Positions 35,841-48,075 of a stretch of 64,000 nucleotides of DNA are shown here, one piece after another. The notes under the pieces were generated by a model. The model was not told the DNA's origin. It saw only the letters and a list, made by a program, of their open reading frames with translations, and did not search any database. Each line of letters starts with the position of its first letter. Positions within the stretch are counted from its first letter, which is position 1. Source of the DNA: Gyromitra esculenta (lineage: Eukaryota > Ascomycota > Pezizomycetes > Pezizales > Discinaceae); NCBI GenBank assembly GCA_038503075.1, contig JBCAML010000006.1, forward strand, positions 1,240,001 to 1,304,000, given 5' to 3'. The position numbers were made by a program, and so were the translations under genes.

Positions 35841-37988
35841 ATGCCACCTTCATCATCTCCATCTCTTCAAGTTCCTGCGGTAGACGACACAATAGCGACC
35901 CGAAAACGAGGCTCCTCGTCAAGCAGAGTCTCGAGTCCGAGAATGGAAGAATTCCTCAAAAGCTGGCGGCAAGATTCTCTAAATAAGCATCAATATGATG
36001 CCGCAATATTCATTGGAGATAAATTGCTGGCTTTGACGGGTACCACATTCAACCCCAGATTCTGCCAGAGTTTACTTACCAAATCCACGAGTTTGAACAG
36101 GTGATCCAAAGGATGCGTTCTGGCTCGCCCAAGTACATTTCAATACCGGCCATTACAATAGAGCTCAGAGCTTTCTAACCCGTAACGACCTTATCTCTCG
36201 CTCTACTTCCTGCCGATATCTCGCTGCTCTATGTTTAATTAAACAATCTAAGTACGAAGAAGCTCTCAATGTCCTCGGTGATAAGAACCCTACACATCTT
36301 GCCTCAAGCTCTTCATCATCCGTACTTGGTGGCACTCGACGGCGTGCAGCTGGTGCACCCTCTCGGGGCAGCAAGGATCGAGAGGAACAAGGTACCAACG
36401 TTAAGTTTGAAGCGGCAATGTGCTACCTCAGGGGACTTGTGTATGCGAAGCAGAACGCATTCGACAAGGCAAAGGAGTGCTACAAACTCGCCGTCCTAAT
36501 AGACGTAAAGTGTTTTGAGGCCTTCGATCAATTAATGAAGAACTCGCTTATGTCACCCGATGAGGAATGGGCTTTTTTGGAATCTTTAGATTTTGAAGGG
36601 CTCAACGGCGATGACGATGAACCTGGCCAGCAAGCCGAGTTTGTTAAAATGCTCTACACTACTCGTTTAAGCAAATACAAGAACCCCGTTTACTTTAACA
36701 AGGCCACCGAAACACTAACAGAGACATATAACCTCTCACAGAATGCTGACCTGATACTTTCCCGAGCAGAACTCCTATTCACACAATGCAGGTTCAAAGA
36801 ATGTCTTGACCTCTGTGAAAAAGTCATTGATGATGACAAATATAACTTTTCTGTCTATCCCCTTTACCTAGCTTGCCTTCACGAGATAAACATGAAAAGT
36901 AAACTCTTTCTCATATCCCATGATATGGCCGACAACTACCCCGAAGAGCCAGTGACTTGGCTAGCTGTAGGTGTCTATTACCTAACCATTGGCAAGATTG
37001 CTGAGGCGCGACGATTCTTCTCGAAAGCTTCAATGATGGACCCTCATTTTGGGCCCGCATGGATCGGGTTCGCGCACACGTTTGCTGCTGAAGGTGAACA
37101 TGACCAAGCTATATCAGCATACTCTACAGCCGCACGACTATTCCAAGGAACTCATCTTCCACAGCTCTTCTTAGGTATGCAGCACCTGCAACTGAATAAC
37201 ATCACCCTCGCCGATGAATATCTTAATAACGCCTTCTCGCTCTGTAAATCCGACCCACTCCTTCTAAACGAACTTGGAGTTGTATTTTATCACAAAGAGC
37301 ACCTCAAGGAGGCAATCCAATTGTTCACCAAAGCCCTTGAGATCGCCGATGAAATCGAAAGTGATCCAAAAGCATGGATTGCCACAAGGGCGAATTTAGG
37401 ACATGCATACAGGAGACTAGAGATGTTCGATAAAGCTCTCGATGCATACGCAGAAGTGACAAGGTCTGGAGAAGGGAAAGATTCGAGCGTGTACACTGCG
37501 ATAGGGCTTACTCAGTTGCAACTGGGGAGACCCTGGGATGCAATCGTCAGCCTACATGAGGTAATTAAACATCCGTCCCCCTTTACCGTGGATGCTGCAT
37601 AGGTGGAGCGGTTAAACTGATAAGTTCGTAGGCCTTAGCCATATCTCCACAAGACCCCATAGCGACTGAGTTTCTGGAGAAAGCCCTTATAGAAAATGCA
37701 TCTTCTGAAACTGTCTTTCAGTCCGCGGTTCGAACACCTGATGGGGAGATTGTTATACAAGACGATGAAGATGTGGATTTTGCGCTCCACGAACGTATGC
37801 TACGAAGTAAACTCAAAGCCAAAACTGTTAGCGGAGGGCTTCGATATGGTGGCGATGGTGGCGAAGGTAACAGTCGAAGCAGACGGGCGGCTGCCGGGAC
37901 CGGTGAGAGGAGAAGATTGGGGGATGTGACCAGTAATTATCAGGAGGTTGGAGGGGAGAGCATGGAGGTCAGCGACGAGGATTTGTGA
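35841..37988 (+). CDS. CUT9: anaphase-promoting complex subunit Cut9/Cdc16 (APC6)
   Basis: Three exons: 35841-36039, 36101-37560, 37632-37988, 671 aa, close to the size of fission yeast Cut9. A TPR scaffold of the APC/C ubiquitin ligase, which triggers anaphase. Seen: N-terminal MEEFLKSWRQDSLNKHQYDA, then tandem TPRs such as ALCLIKQSKYEEALNVLGDK, and the conserved DPHFGPAWIGFAHTFAAEGE followed by DQAISAYSTA. Further TPRs include LLNELGVVFYHKEHLKEAIQ and RANLGHAYRRLEMFDKALDA. The C-terminal 119 residues (exon 3) are basic then acidic, as in relatives. Introns are 61 and 71 nt; both splices restore TPR continuity. Note that a predicted APC/C substrate is encoded 22 kb away; this is likely chance. 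Confidence 0.94.
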
Positions 37989-39507
37989 AGCTTGGGTTCG
38001 TCCGAGGTAGCTGAAGGTGCTCTGAGGGGTCTTTTTTTTTTTGTTCTAGAGCGAAAGGGGTAACAAGCGTTCAGATAAAAGAGTTTCTATTCTTATGATT
38101 TCCATTTCTACCTTTTTTTTCTTTCATGGTTTTGGTTGGGCGGAAAATTTGGAGTTGGTAAAATGACATGGACTTGGTGTTTTTCTTGTTTCTTATTCGA
38201 GATACTGCATGGTTTGTTTATGATACATTTAACATGCAAAATTGTACAATTAAGCAGGGGACCCTACAGCAACCTACCACCTAAGGGTTTTCTACATAAT
38301 ATGGAGAGTCGATATCGACACGGATTGTTGAAGGCCAAGAACATGCTACCCGCAGGACGTGAGATTTTATGGTGATTAATACTACATTAAATTTATAATT
38401 AACTTTCTAACAAGACAACGATTCCATACACGCTACTTCAAGGAGGATTTGAATTCGTAGCAACTTACGGGCTTCTCCTGGCAGTCAGTTCAACAGAGAA
38501 AACTCACCCTTTAAAAGGTAATCAAATAGTGCCATCATCTAAAGCTTTCGAAGTGTAGGTCTTCAAGATCAGTTTGAAGTTGAATTTTTCCCTTATCCGC
38601 GGTATCGATGGGGAAAGGGTCGATGCTTGAAGCTAAGGCAGATGTCGATACACGGTTCATGAACTAGCACTCGAGTAGCGCTCTAGGAAACCCAACACAG
38701 TAGGATTGGGTAACCCCATTTGTCCCTTTCGCATAGGATATACCGAATCTGTGCGGAGGCCGGCTCTCTAAAAGACCGAGACCTCTCTCCCAATTACGAA
38801 ATATCCGAAGGTACTCTCTATAGTTAGGTCCTATTCTTGCCAAGACAAGACAACAGGAACGATTCCAATCCCAAATCCAATGATAATATTACAGAACTGA
38901 TTTCTGACTGACTGAGTTTGTCATCACTGTAAATTTCAGGGGGGATTATTTGTCAGGCTGCAGCTGGCTCCGTTCAAATACGGGATCGAGCTGAGTAAGG
39001 AACTCATGTATCTTGGCTCTTTGTGGAACCTGCAATCAACGTCCATAGACGAATCCGAATGGTTAAAAGCTCTTTTTATACCTTGATATCCCGCATCTGA
39101 CATAAATTTTGTTGGAGGCTTTGATTACTTGTTTATCGGGTGGCAACATTGGCGGCAACATTCAGTTATCGGAATCAAACCACGATGACCCGCGAACAAG
39201 GGATATATCCCATCGTCTGTCAATGCTACTAAAAAAAGATCCAGGAGAATATCTCCGGCTAAGTACTTGGTCATATGCATACTGGATATCTTGGGACTTC
39301 CTAGTAACAAAAGAAGGGGCGATATCAAGGACTTGTTTTTATATAAGGTAGCTTGTATATCTTACACAAACTATCCACTTCGAAGATAACTACAGTCAAA
39401 GGCTCCAATCTCTCAATAATAAAGTCAGCTGATCTGCCTCTTTAGTCGTGCCTTCCTCCGAGAAAAAAATTCACTGTTATAATTCCTACGCCCTTCGATA
39501 ATTAAAC
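37989..39507. other. gene-free stretch
   Basis: No gene supported. Poly-T tracts at 38031 and 38113 after the Cut9 stop may belong to its 3' end. Confidence 0.4.
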
Positions 39508-40287
39508 ATGAAGCTCTCTACTGCTCTCTTAGCCGCTTCTGCTGCCGTAATGTCTGTTGCATCTGTCATCCCGGCCAGCTTTGAGAAGCGTTAATTGATA
39601 ACTTGGCTTTTGACTGCAAGCCAAACTGGAGATGATGGAAATATTCCATTGACCACCAGTGTTCTTGGGATATCGTACCTCAACAGTAAGCTCCAAGGCC
39701 ATCCTGAGATGGAGAAAAACAACCCTAGCTCTCCGACTAGGCGGTTTATATTTTGGTGATATTCAGTACAGTAACTCCGCAACCGAGCCTGAAAAACGTG
39801 AGATTTCCATCCCTCGATGATGTGCTCAGATAAATTTGAAATGCTAAACAAGACTCATTAGTCCTGGTGGAAATGGTGGCTTTTCGTTCCTCTCCTACCA
39901 TTCTCCCCCTACTGGATACCAGCGCCTTTACGCATACCCTGAAGAGTACATCCTCATTACTCCCACCTAATTTTTTACATCAAGTTTTTGCTAACACCTC
40001 ATAGGAGCAAACCCCTCGGCTTCACCATCCCGCATTCAAGCGCAGTCCCCACTGGTGCCACCACTGAAGGATTCTCCGGCTCCTCCGCTGATCGCATCCT
40101 GTGAGTTTAAACTGCCGTCTAATTGATTATGAGCAGGCTAACCTTGGATAGATTCGGAACAACTCTTGCTTTCAAAGCTTGTCCGGTTGATGGGGTTGCA
40201 AACTCGTATCAGGTATTCTTTGAGGGTGGTGATGCGTTGGCTGGGTGTACGTCTATCACATTGGCTTATACCACTTCTACCCAATAG
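39508..40287 (+). pseudogene. PhiA-like secreted cell-wall protein, apparently broken
   Basis: Starts with an ideal signal peptide MKLSTALLAASAAVMSVASV and a Kex2-like KR, immediately followed by TAA at about 39592. In the same frame after the stop, protein-like text resumes (WLLTASQTGDDGNIPLTTSV) up to a GTAAGC donor. Later exons read GLYFGDIQYSNSATEPEK, GGFSFLSYHSPPTGYQRLYA then YPE, SKPLGFTIPHSSAVPTGATT, and FGTTLAFKACP through YQVFFEGG to GCTSITLAYTTSTQ and a TAG. The C-terminal layout recalls fungal PhiA/Asp f 34-like wall proteins. Besides the TAA, the exon ending at the GTGAGA donor does not keep phase with the next. A CAA to TAA change (RIP-like) would explain the stop. A missed intron remains possible. 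Confidence 0.5.
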
Positions 40288-43200
40288 GATATTGTAGGTG
40301 TTATATAGAACAGGGAACCATGTTGAGGTGGTGTGGTTGCTGGAAAGGTTTGGGTTTTTAGGGGTAGGTATGATACTTTATACCAACGCGATAGATGTGT
40401 TTAAGAATTTAGTATTACTACTATTATTATTTATTATTACTATCTCTCCTCAAAAACATTCATTCATAGCTGTCATTTAAATGAGGGCGGGCGGGCAGAA
40501 TTCTCAAAATCACAAACTATCCCAAGAATCGTTGTGATGTAAACTGTTAAGTGAATAATTGTACGAGAGAATCAATACCCACGCAAAGAAGATAGCGGCA
40601 AAAGTGGTTTGCGGCCAAAAAAAATTTGCGCGACGACCTATATCCTGCGTCCAATATTAGTGGAGCAGTAGTAAGGTTCAGATTAGCAAACCGGAAACGG
40701 GGGTAGGAAATAATTGGGTGAGGTGGTCGACAAGAGATGGTATAATCAGCCACAGTAAATCTAAGGAATTTCGTTGGAGCGGGAAGAGCCTTTCAAACGG
40801 TTTTTAGGGGCAGCCAAGAGATACCTATCCTTGTGTCAACTGCACCCCTAAGAGAGGTGCATATGCATAGCCATAGGGCTGGGAGATCTAAATGTTTTCG
40901 GTTCCGAGTTTGAGCCAGTGATGGAAGATATTATGCAATGCCGTGTAAACAGCTCTCCCTTTCCAATAATGCCGTCTTTCCACTCGTTGTTGAACTCTTC
41001 TCACCAAATCGTCCGTGTTTTGGAGATCTGATAAGATCAATAAGAGGTTACTGGAGAGACATATACCACATACTACATGTGCCCATGCAGGCAGACCCAT
41101 AGGTCACCAGAAAGTGTTACATGCCTAAATAGGTAGCTTGCAGAGAAACGGTTCTCGAGTAGGAGAGCAACCACAATACTGGAATATCCTTTTTTGCCCT
41201 AGTCTTCCGTGCGAAGGACCTGTTAGGATAGTTTTCTGTGTCTGCCAAAGACGAGTGATAGATTGTGGCGGGTCGATTCTCCAATTGCAATAACTCAGAT
41301 AGAGACGCCAATCGAAACATGCAGATTGTAATAAATAGTTTAAAAATCTCTTTGCGACCTTGCACCAATAAATCACCAGCCTGCCCAAAACTACAAATTA
41401 AACTTGCGATGATTGACGAGTGACTACTCATGAAGCACATACATAGCGTAACAATAAACTCCCTTTCGGGACGAGGTAGCTTGCAGACCTACAGTTTATC
41501 TTATTTCATTACGCCTCGAAGTTAATTACAAGGTAAATCTACAATTCATAGATTTTTCGATATGCCACCAGCAAATTCGCCGCTCACCAATCAAGCTCCA
41601 CATCAAGGGCTAAACCCTAATTCGCCAAGACGCGGGATGGCCGCCAATTGGAAGCATAAATACCCCTTTCCCCCCTTCTCCCCTCTTTCCCTCTCCATCT
41701 CAGTGCAAGGGCAAGATCGATAGCAGTGAAGATTCGTCTGAGCTTCGATTTTTGCTAGTTGAAAACTACAACTATGTTGACTGCTCTTGGTTTGCTTCGG
41801 CAGGCTAAGGAATTTTTGGCCAAATCATTTTTGAGGAATGTTCTTCGAAACGTCTTTTGTTTATACCCAGGCCATTGCGCGTGGGGTTCACGAAAGAAAT
41901 GCCGTTGCGATGTCCGTACCAACCACGTGGCTAGTGAGCCGCGACTTGCGAGATCGTGGTTTGAGACTACTACAAAACTTAAGGCTGTGATGAGGAAGCA
42001 GTGGCTATCATGAATATTAGTGCCCACAAGCCTTATGTCGAATCAAAACATTTCGATAATCAGCCAGTGGTTTTGAAAAACAGAACTGTCTGGATTGGTG
42101 GACAGGTACAAGCAACTATCTGCCACCCCCTTACTACTCAACGGCAAATTCCTATGGCTTGGTTTAAACAACGTCACCGTCCAAATAGAGTCTCGTAGGT
42201 TCCCTGACCCGCAGCCTTCGTTTGTGGAAAGATTGGAAGCAAGGTCCTCGATATGAAACGCTCTTGAGAGACGTACATCAAAAAACAAAATTACAGCATA
42301 CACATAACTTAGTATTTCAAATGAAGATTACGCTTGGACGAAGGAGAGGCTTCGTTCGCGGGGTGATCTTGTGGTGCCTGGGCCGCGATTGTGAGATGCC
42401 ACCTCATCATTAACCCCCGCCTTTCCTACGACGGTTCCTGCAGAACGGTAAATTCCATAAAAAAAAAAATTCCCAATGAGCTCGAAGATGTTTTGAGGGA
42501 ATTCGCAGTTCTCTAATTGGTCATTTCTGTGGGATGTGGAAGCGTGGTTTTGATAGCCATAGCTATATTTCGACGGTTATATAGAACATAATATCGGCTC
42601 TTTAGGGCAGTCCTTACTATCTTCTCTTGTGACAAAAGACAATATGCTTTGACTCTCCCAATGTCCACAACTGTTTGTAAGAAGGGTCAAGGTTTAGTAC
42701 CTTTGATAAGGGTCCGCGGCTGGGAGATTCTAACTTTTAGAACAGGGATACTACATTAGAGGTTTGGGGTCCATTTTTCGTTTCTTTTTTATCGTATCCT
42801 TATCGGTACGCAACTCGGTAATTGGAACGAATAAAAACTGTTTCAAAAAACAACCATAATAATTTCCGACCAACAGAAGCAAACATTTGATTGCTTACAG
42901 CCACATTAGCCAGCACAACAATGCTTTATTGGTTTTCCTATAATGCTTCAGTAGTGGCATCCCTGCATAAGGAGGATCAAATGAGGCGTTGCACCAGGGT
43001 GACATACACCCTTCCCTTACCGCTGCGTTGGCAAATCAGAAATAGGTCATATTATCTAGGCAGAGCATACTAGATTCTACTGGCTATCTCCATGTTTTCT
43101 AACTTCTACCCCGTATGCACGCTTGTAACTTGTGTGCAGCTTATTTATTGCGTGGTCAGACAGATTGTTTTGGCGACCTTGCGCGCCTACCAGGAGTGTT

Positions 43201-44639
43201 CGGATAGGATCACTAGACCTTGTTATGACCCTATTACAGTACATATGAGATGATGTTTCCAGCCCACATATCATACTTTACTGCTTGAACAGCGCAACAA
43301 TATTATAGTCATGATTCAGCACTCGAATCTTTCCAAATAGCACTTAGTGCTCCAGCCAACGCAACCTGCATTGTAAGTACTTAAAACAAGATCCGCAAAT
43401 TCTTCCTGCAAGGGTCTCACTAACACTATGAAAGCCGCTATGAAACGCAAAGTGTATTAAAGTCGAACTCAAGAAAAGAACGCTTATTGTGAAAGCCAGT
43501 GATAGATGTGGACTGTCAGATCATAACAACTCCCTTGGCATATTTCACAACAGCATCAAGAATCATCACAACGAGTAAAGAGATGCACAACTATGTGTTT
43601 TTCACATCCAGCGCAGCAAACCGTTTGGGATTACGATCATCCGCCGTTGCATTGCATCTCACATTAATCGTACTCGTGAAGCTGAGCCACACCTACTACA
43701 ATGCAACACTACGGTGAGCGTGAGTTATGCGCTTTGCAGAGAGAGTTTCCGAGATATTTTCGGAAACACAATTTTTATCAAGGTCTTACTGGGGAAATCC
43801 CGATTCCTGCATACTATCCCGAAATTATCTCCAGGGCCCGGGATGATCCAGGAACCTCACGTTGTAGGGCTGGGCCACTCATTCGCGAGAGAGCGAGCGT
43901 GTCACAACATCTACTGATTGCACCAGTACAAGTATTTACTATTGGTACAATACTTCACGAGGTAACGAGATCACATCTTACCGAGAATCTGGGATTTTTC
44001 GCTAAGAAATATAACGAATGGGAAGGGTGCTATTGGTGAGTGGCCGACTTCCCCTCGCGAGGTTTCACGGACCCTAGTAGGGCTTGATTTTGTCCACCCA
44101 CGAGTGTTCACGTGGGAGGCATATGTTCTACCAAGTACCTATCATAACACTGTTACTAAGATGCTGCACTGGAGTAAAACTTACCCAACTAGGGACCTGC
44201 GTTTGTGAACCCTCTTAGTTACCATAGAGGTATATGTACTTCTTTTCTAGAAGCTCTGAAAGGATGTTCGAGAAAGACTACCTACAACAAAAGGAGCCCT
44301 TTAGTTTGCCGTAATTTTCATACTCGTACAGAGCTGATCAGCAAAATTATTAGCGCGTATACTTAGAGATTGTATTCGGATCTTGGTGTAACGACATGAT
44401 TATGGATCACTCGCCTTGCTCAGATCCATACTAATCTAAACAAATCAACAAAGGCCCTTTGTCCAATCTCGGGTTTTTAGCATTAGTACATGTATCCTCA
44501 CACCTTAAAATTAGCCAGTGGCCAAAAAAACTCCATGTATATTCACGAAAAGCCGCGATTCCAATAAACGTGTTAAAGTTAGTTAGAATGAAACACCGAA
44601 AACCAAAAACTTTTAACTATCAATACATTTACATTAAAA
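40288..44639. other. gene-poor stretch
   Basis: 4.3 kb without a sure gene; one possible small ORF is listed separately at 41774. Near-palindrome GTTTCCGAGATATTTTCGGAAAC at about 43746 (hairpin of 8 bp stem). TACATGTA at 44487. Confidence 0.4.
41774..42013 (+). CDS. possible small basic protein, unknown
   Basis: 79 aa from ATG 41774, basic and cysteine-containing (SRKKCRCDV). Support is mainly the promoter: CCAAT at 41645, CATAAATA at 41655, then a 40-bp CT tract and start about 110 bp downstream, typical of strong fungal promoters. The first 15 residues could be hydrophobic-amphipathic. I do not recognise it, and further exons downstream are possible. Confidence 0.3.
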   Translation: MLTALGLLRQAKEFLAKSFLRNVLRNVFCLYPGHCAWGSRKKCRCDVRTNHVASEPRLARSWFETTTKLKAVMRKQWLS

Positions 44640-46229
44640 CTACTCAACCCTCCTCTTTTTATCCCCGTTACCCGCTTTATTTCCACCCTTCTTCCGTTTA
44701 ATCTTCACCAACGCACCCGTATAATCGCCTTTACCGCCTTTACCACCTTCATATTCATCTTCCTCCTCATCACCCTCATCATCCTCCAAAATTTCCTCCA
44801 TCTCATCCCATACACCATCCCCCTTTACCTCCTTTTCCTTCTTTTCCTTCTCCACTACTTCGTCCTCCGTATCCAGCACAACCACAGCAGTCCCCTTCGT
44901 TTTCGCATACACTTTACTAACCATCTCCCGCTCCTCGCCCTCATATATCCAAAGATATCGATCGAACCCTACTCCCGCAACAACAACCTCCCCATCTTGG
45001 CTCTCGGCTGCAGTGACAGAAAGAACCGCGCCTGTAGCGCCTTTATATATTCCGAGCGAGCGGCGGGTATGAGTGCTATAGAGCCCAAAGTAGCCGTTCT
45101 TGTCGGTATGGATGAAGTGCAGATCCTGCAGCGTATTAGTAGTCTCCGGCGCCTCCTTCGCGGACGTCAATGGTGAACTAGGGTCTACAGGAGTGGACGG
45201 GTGGAGACGAATTTGTAGGATTGGGGTTTGGGAGAGCGTGCTGCTGAACACAGGACGGCGGGAGACCGAGGTATCGTAGAGGCGGAGATGGGAGTAATGG
45301 GTTCCGGTGGCTATGCGGTAGGTATTTGTTAAAGCCGTTGCAGCGGGGTTGGTCCACCGTCTTCCTCTTCCGGGGACTGGCGGTTGTGTGGGGAGTGCAG
45401 CTGGTGTTGGGGTGGTGGAAGAGGGAAGAAATTCAATGCATGTAATCCATATTGGAACCTCGAGACCAAGTTTTGTAGGTTTGACGTTCTTTGCTTTCCA
45501 TACGCTCTTCCATAATACTCTACCATCGACCCACGAGGATTCCCATATCTCTAATTCCCTGTTTTCGCCGCCGATGGCAATAGCTTTCGGGATCCGCGGG
45601 TTCTCGGCGAGACGCTCGGACGGATGAATCGCGAATGCAGCGGCAGATCCTTCGGCTGGTGAGAAAGTGTGTGTCTCTACCGCAGCCTTACCATCTTTGT
45701 CTTCTCCCTCACTCAGCTGGAAGAACTGCGCGGATCCTGAAGAAGTGCAGGCGTACAGGATGCCATTCGTATAGCCGAATCCAATGATATTAGCTTCGTC
45801 TGTAGGCGATAACCTCGGGATCTCGCTTCTCATGAGAATTTGGTCTGATTCTGGGGCGAGGGGAGATGCGGAGGGGTCGAAGACTCGGAGGAGTCCGCCT
45901 TTGGAAGCTACAGCGACCTGAGAACCTGTATCAGCTTCAATCCAACTATGGCTTAGAAATAAACCAAAGGGCTCCAAAATCCAAGAGGCGGGGTAGTTAC
46001 AGCAGATCGGCCGCGAAAGTTGACGACCTGAAGTCCTTGGACTGCATTATTGCGGTTGGGCTCGAAATAGGAAGTGATTCTAGCTCGTGCTGAAGTTTGG
46101 ACAGAGGTATCGATACCGCGGGAGGTTGTGACCACTACAGATTAATTAGCTTATAGTCGAAGCTATTATTCCATGTAATAGCAATATACCTTTGACCTGG
46201 CCGACATCATCACCAACGGCGAACTTCAT
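44640..46229 (-). CDS. NSA1: ribosome biogenesis WD40 protein Nsa1 (WDR74)
   Basis: Three exons: 46229-46190, 46134-46001, 45917-44640, 483 aa, similar to yeast Nsa1 (463). It acts in the nucleolus in 60S pre-ribosome assembly with the AAA ATPase Rix7. The N-terminus MKFAVGDDVGQVK leads into beta-propeller blades; hallmarks are GGENRELEIWES, GTHYSHLRLYDTS, and GVGFDRYLWIYE near the end of the propeller. The tail is acidic (EDDEGDEEEDEYEGG) then lysine/arginine-rich (KIKRKKGG, KKRRVE), a likely nucleolar signal. The acceptor of intron 2 was placed at GGTTCTCAG because nearer AG sites give stops. An alternative unspliced start at 45977 lacks the first blade. Confidence 0.9.
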
Positions 46230-48075
46230 TTTCGATGGTGTTGAGGTCGTTGTGTGAGGTTTGAGGCTCTGCGAACCTTTTTTTTTTCTCTGCGCTCCAA
46301 AATCGGTTGGTAGATTCGTTTGATCAGATTAGATTAGATTGCCAACCTCGGTTGTCATCCGCAGTCAGATCAGACACAGTCAGGAAACAAAAAAACCACC
46401 ATCGACCCCTGTAAACTAGTGATCGCAACATGCCATTGTCTGTGATTCGTCAGCCGGTAGATGTGCTTCTGCATCTTGTTTGCCTCGTTTATTTGGCATG
46501 AGCATGCCACGGCATGATGCTCAGATGAGCGTTTCAGTCCCTGGGGCTGCAGCGAATGATATTCTATGATCCAAACGACCAAATCACTGAAGTTCGCGTG
46601 TTCCAAACGGTTTTTTTTTTCTTCTTCTTCTTCCCGAATAAGGACAATTTCAAAATCACCTAGACGTCATTATTGTTTTAACCGAGATGCAAGCAGCGCA
46701 TTCCGGGAACAGTGGGATAGATCCTCTGTTGTCACATAGAAGAACTATCGAGTTGAGCAGCAGCAAAACGGCGAAGTGATGACTTGTTTTTTTTTTTCTC
46801 TTCCTCACTAACCCAAATTCTCCCCCTTTCTAAAGCGCGCTCCAATAGAATACTACTAACCCCTCTCTCCCCCTTTAGATACTACAGATAATGCCGATCT
46901 TTGTCAGGAACGTGGCAATATATGTACCACACCTCGCAACCTGCACGATATAAAGCTTAACTCTTGACATGGCATCGATGATCGGGGCTCTGACCGGTGA
47001 ATCTGAAAAGAAGAAAAGAAATACGGAGTGGATGGAGGGCTGTCCACGGATTTGCCGTTTTTTTTTTTTCTTGCAAGGGAAGGAGAGAGAGAGAGAACGC
47101 AATAGGGATACATTGGTGCCTGAACTTTTACGCGCGGCACGGATAGGAGTTTTGGCCAATCCCAAATCAAGAAACGATCTGATAACCTGGTTCGACGAAA
47201 GCTACCGCCACAACTATCATGAAGTGTTGCAAGAAAAAAGTACTTTTCTCTACCTGGGTAGAGTAGAGTAGAGTACCCTAGGGAGAGAGACCCAGGGATG
47301 TAGCAAGATTCGGAGTTCCCCGACTAGGCAGGCACAGTGATTGGATGTGTATTTTGGTACTTTCCCGTCCAACTAAGTATATCACTGCTACTCTATTACT
47401 GGCTGGTGTGACCACGCAGGAACAGCTGACGGGTGAATAGCCTGATTGGCCAGAAAGCATCCCAGAATTGGCCTCACTTCAGCCGAAGGCGAACGTCGCC
47501 TTCAGGAACTCGCTCTATTGTTAGTCTGAGACTTTAAGGTACAGTGTCTCTCCCTAGCGAGACATCCAACAGTGTTTGGCCCAGAGTGATGGCCAATGAT
47601 AGTTAGCCCGCCTCCATAAATCCCTCTTTCTTAGTTCTATTCACTCAGCAATGCCATTGCTCGCCTAGCAAGTTTTAGAAAAGCACTTCATAGTAATTCA
47701 AGGAAAGCTATCACACTAAAATTTCAAAATTTCAAAAAAGACAAGGCAAGCCTAAGCCCTTTTTATTGTTCTATATAACCGAGACCACAGTATTCAAACA
47801 CTAATATCCAATTCTCCCCCTAAAAACAAAAAAGAACAGCCCAAAAAATAAGGATATACAATGAACCCTAAGAGATAAAACAACAAATAAAACAAACGCG
47901 CTATGAGTTGTAGTAGCTCTAGTTAGAACCACATGTATATTGCAAACACCTGCTTTCCCCAAATCCCAGCATAATATCCAACCGCCAAAAACAAAAACTA
48001 AAAAACTGGACAAACAAAAATATTTCGCACCAAAAAAACGAAGGTCTGAATCGTTAGGTTGTGATAGTTAACTAT
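46230..48075. other. intergenic
   Basis: A perfect 8-bp stem hairpin GAAGGCGA-ACG-TCGCCTTC at 47485-47503, and a GTAGAGTAGAGTAGAGTA run near 47260. No gene supported. The last 250 bp is the AT-rich 3' side of the LPMO gene. Confidence 0.4.

Noticed and set aside
41117..41440. 107-codon minus-strand open frame
   Set aside because: Leucine- and isoleucine-rich text without motif; no promoter or splice support.
47279..47557. Inverted CTAGGGAGAGA as the ends of a small element
   Set aside because: Only 11 bp match, no TA or other duplication around it; too weak.
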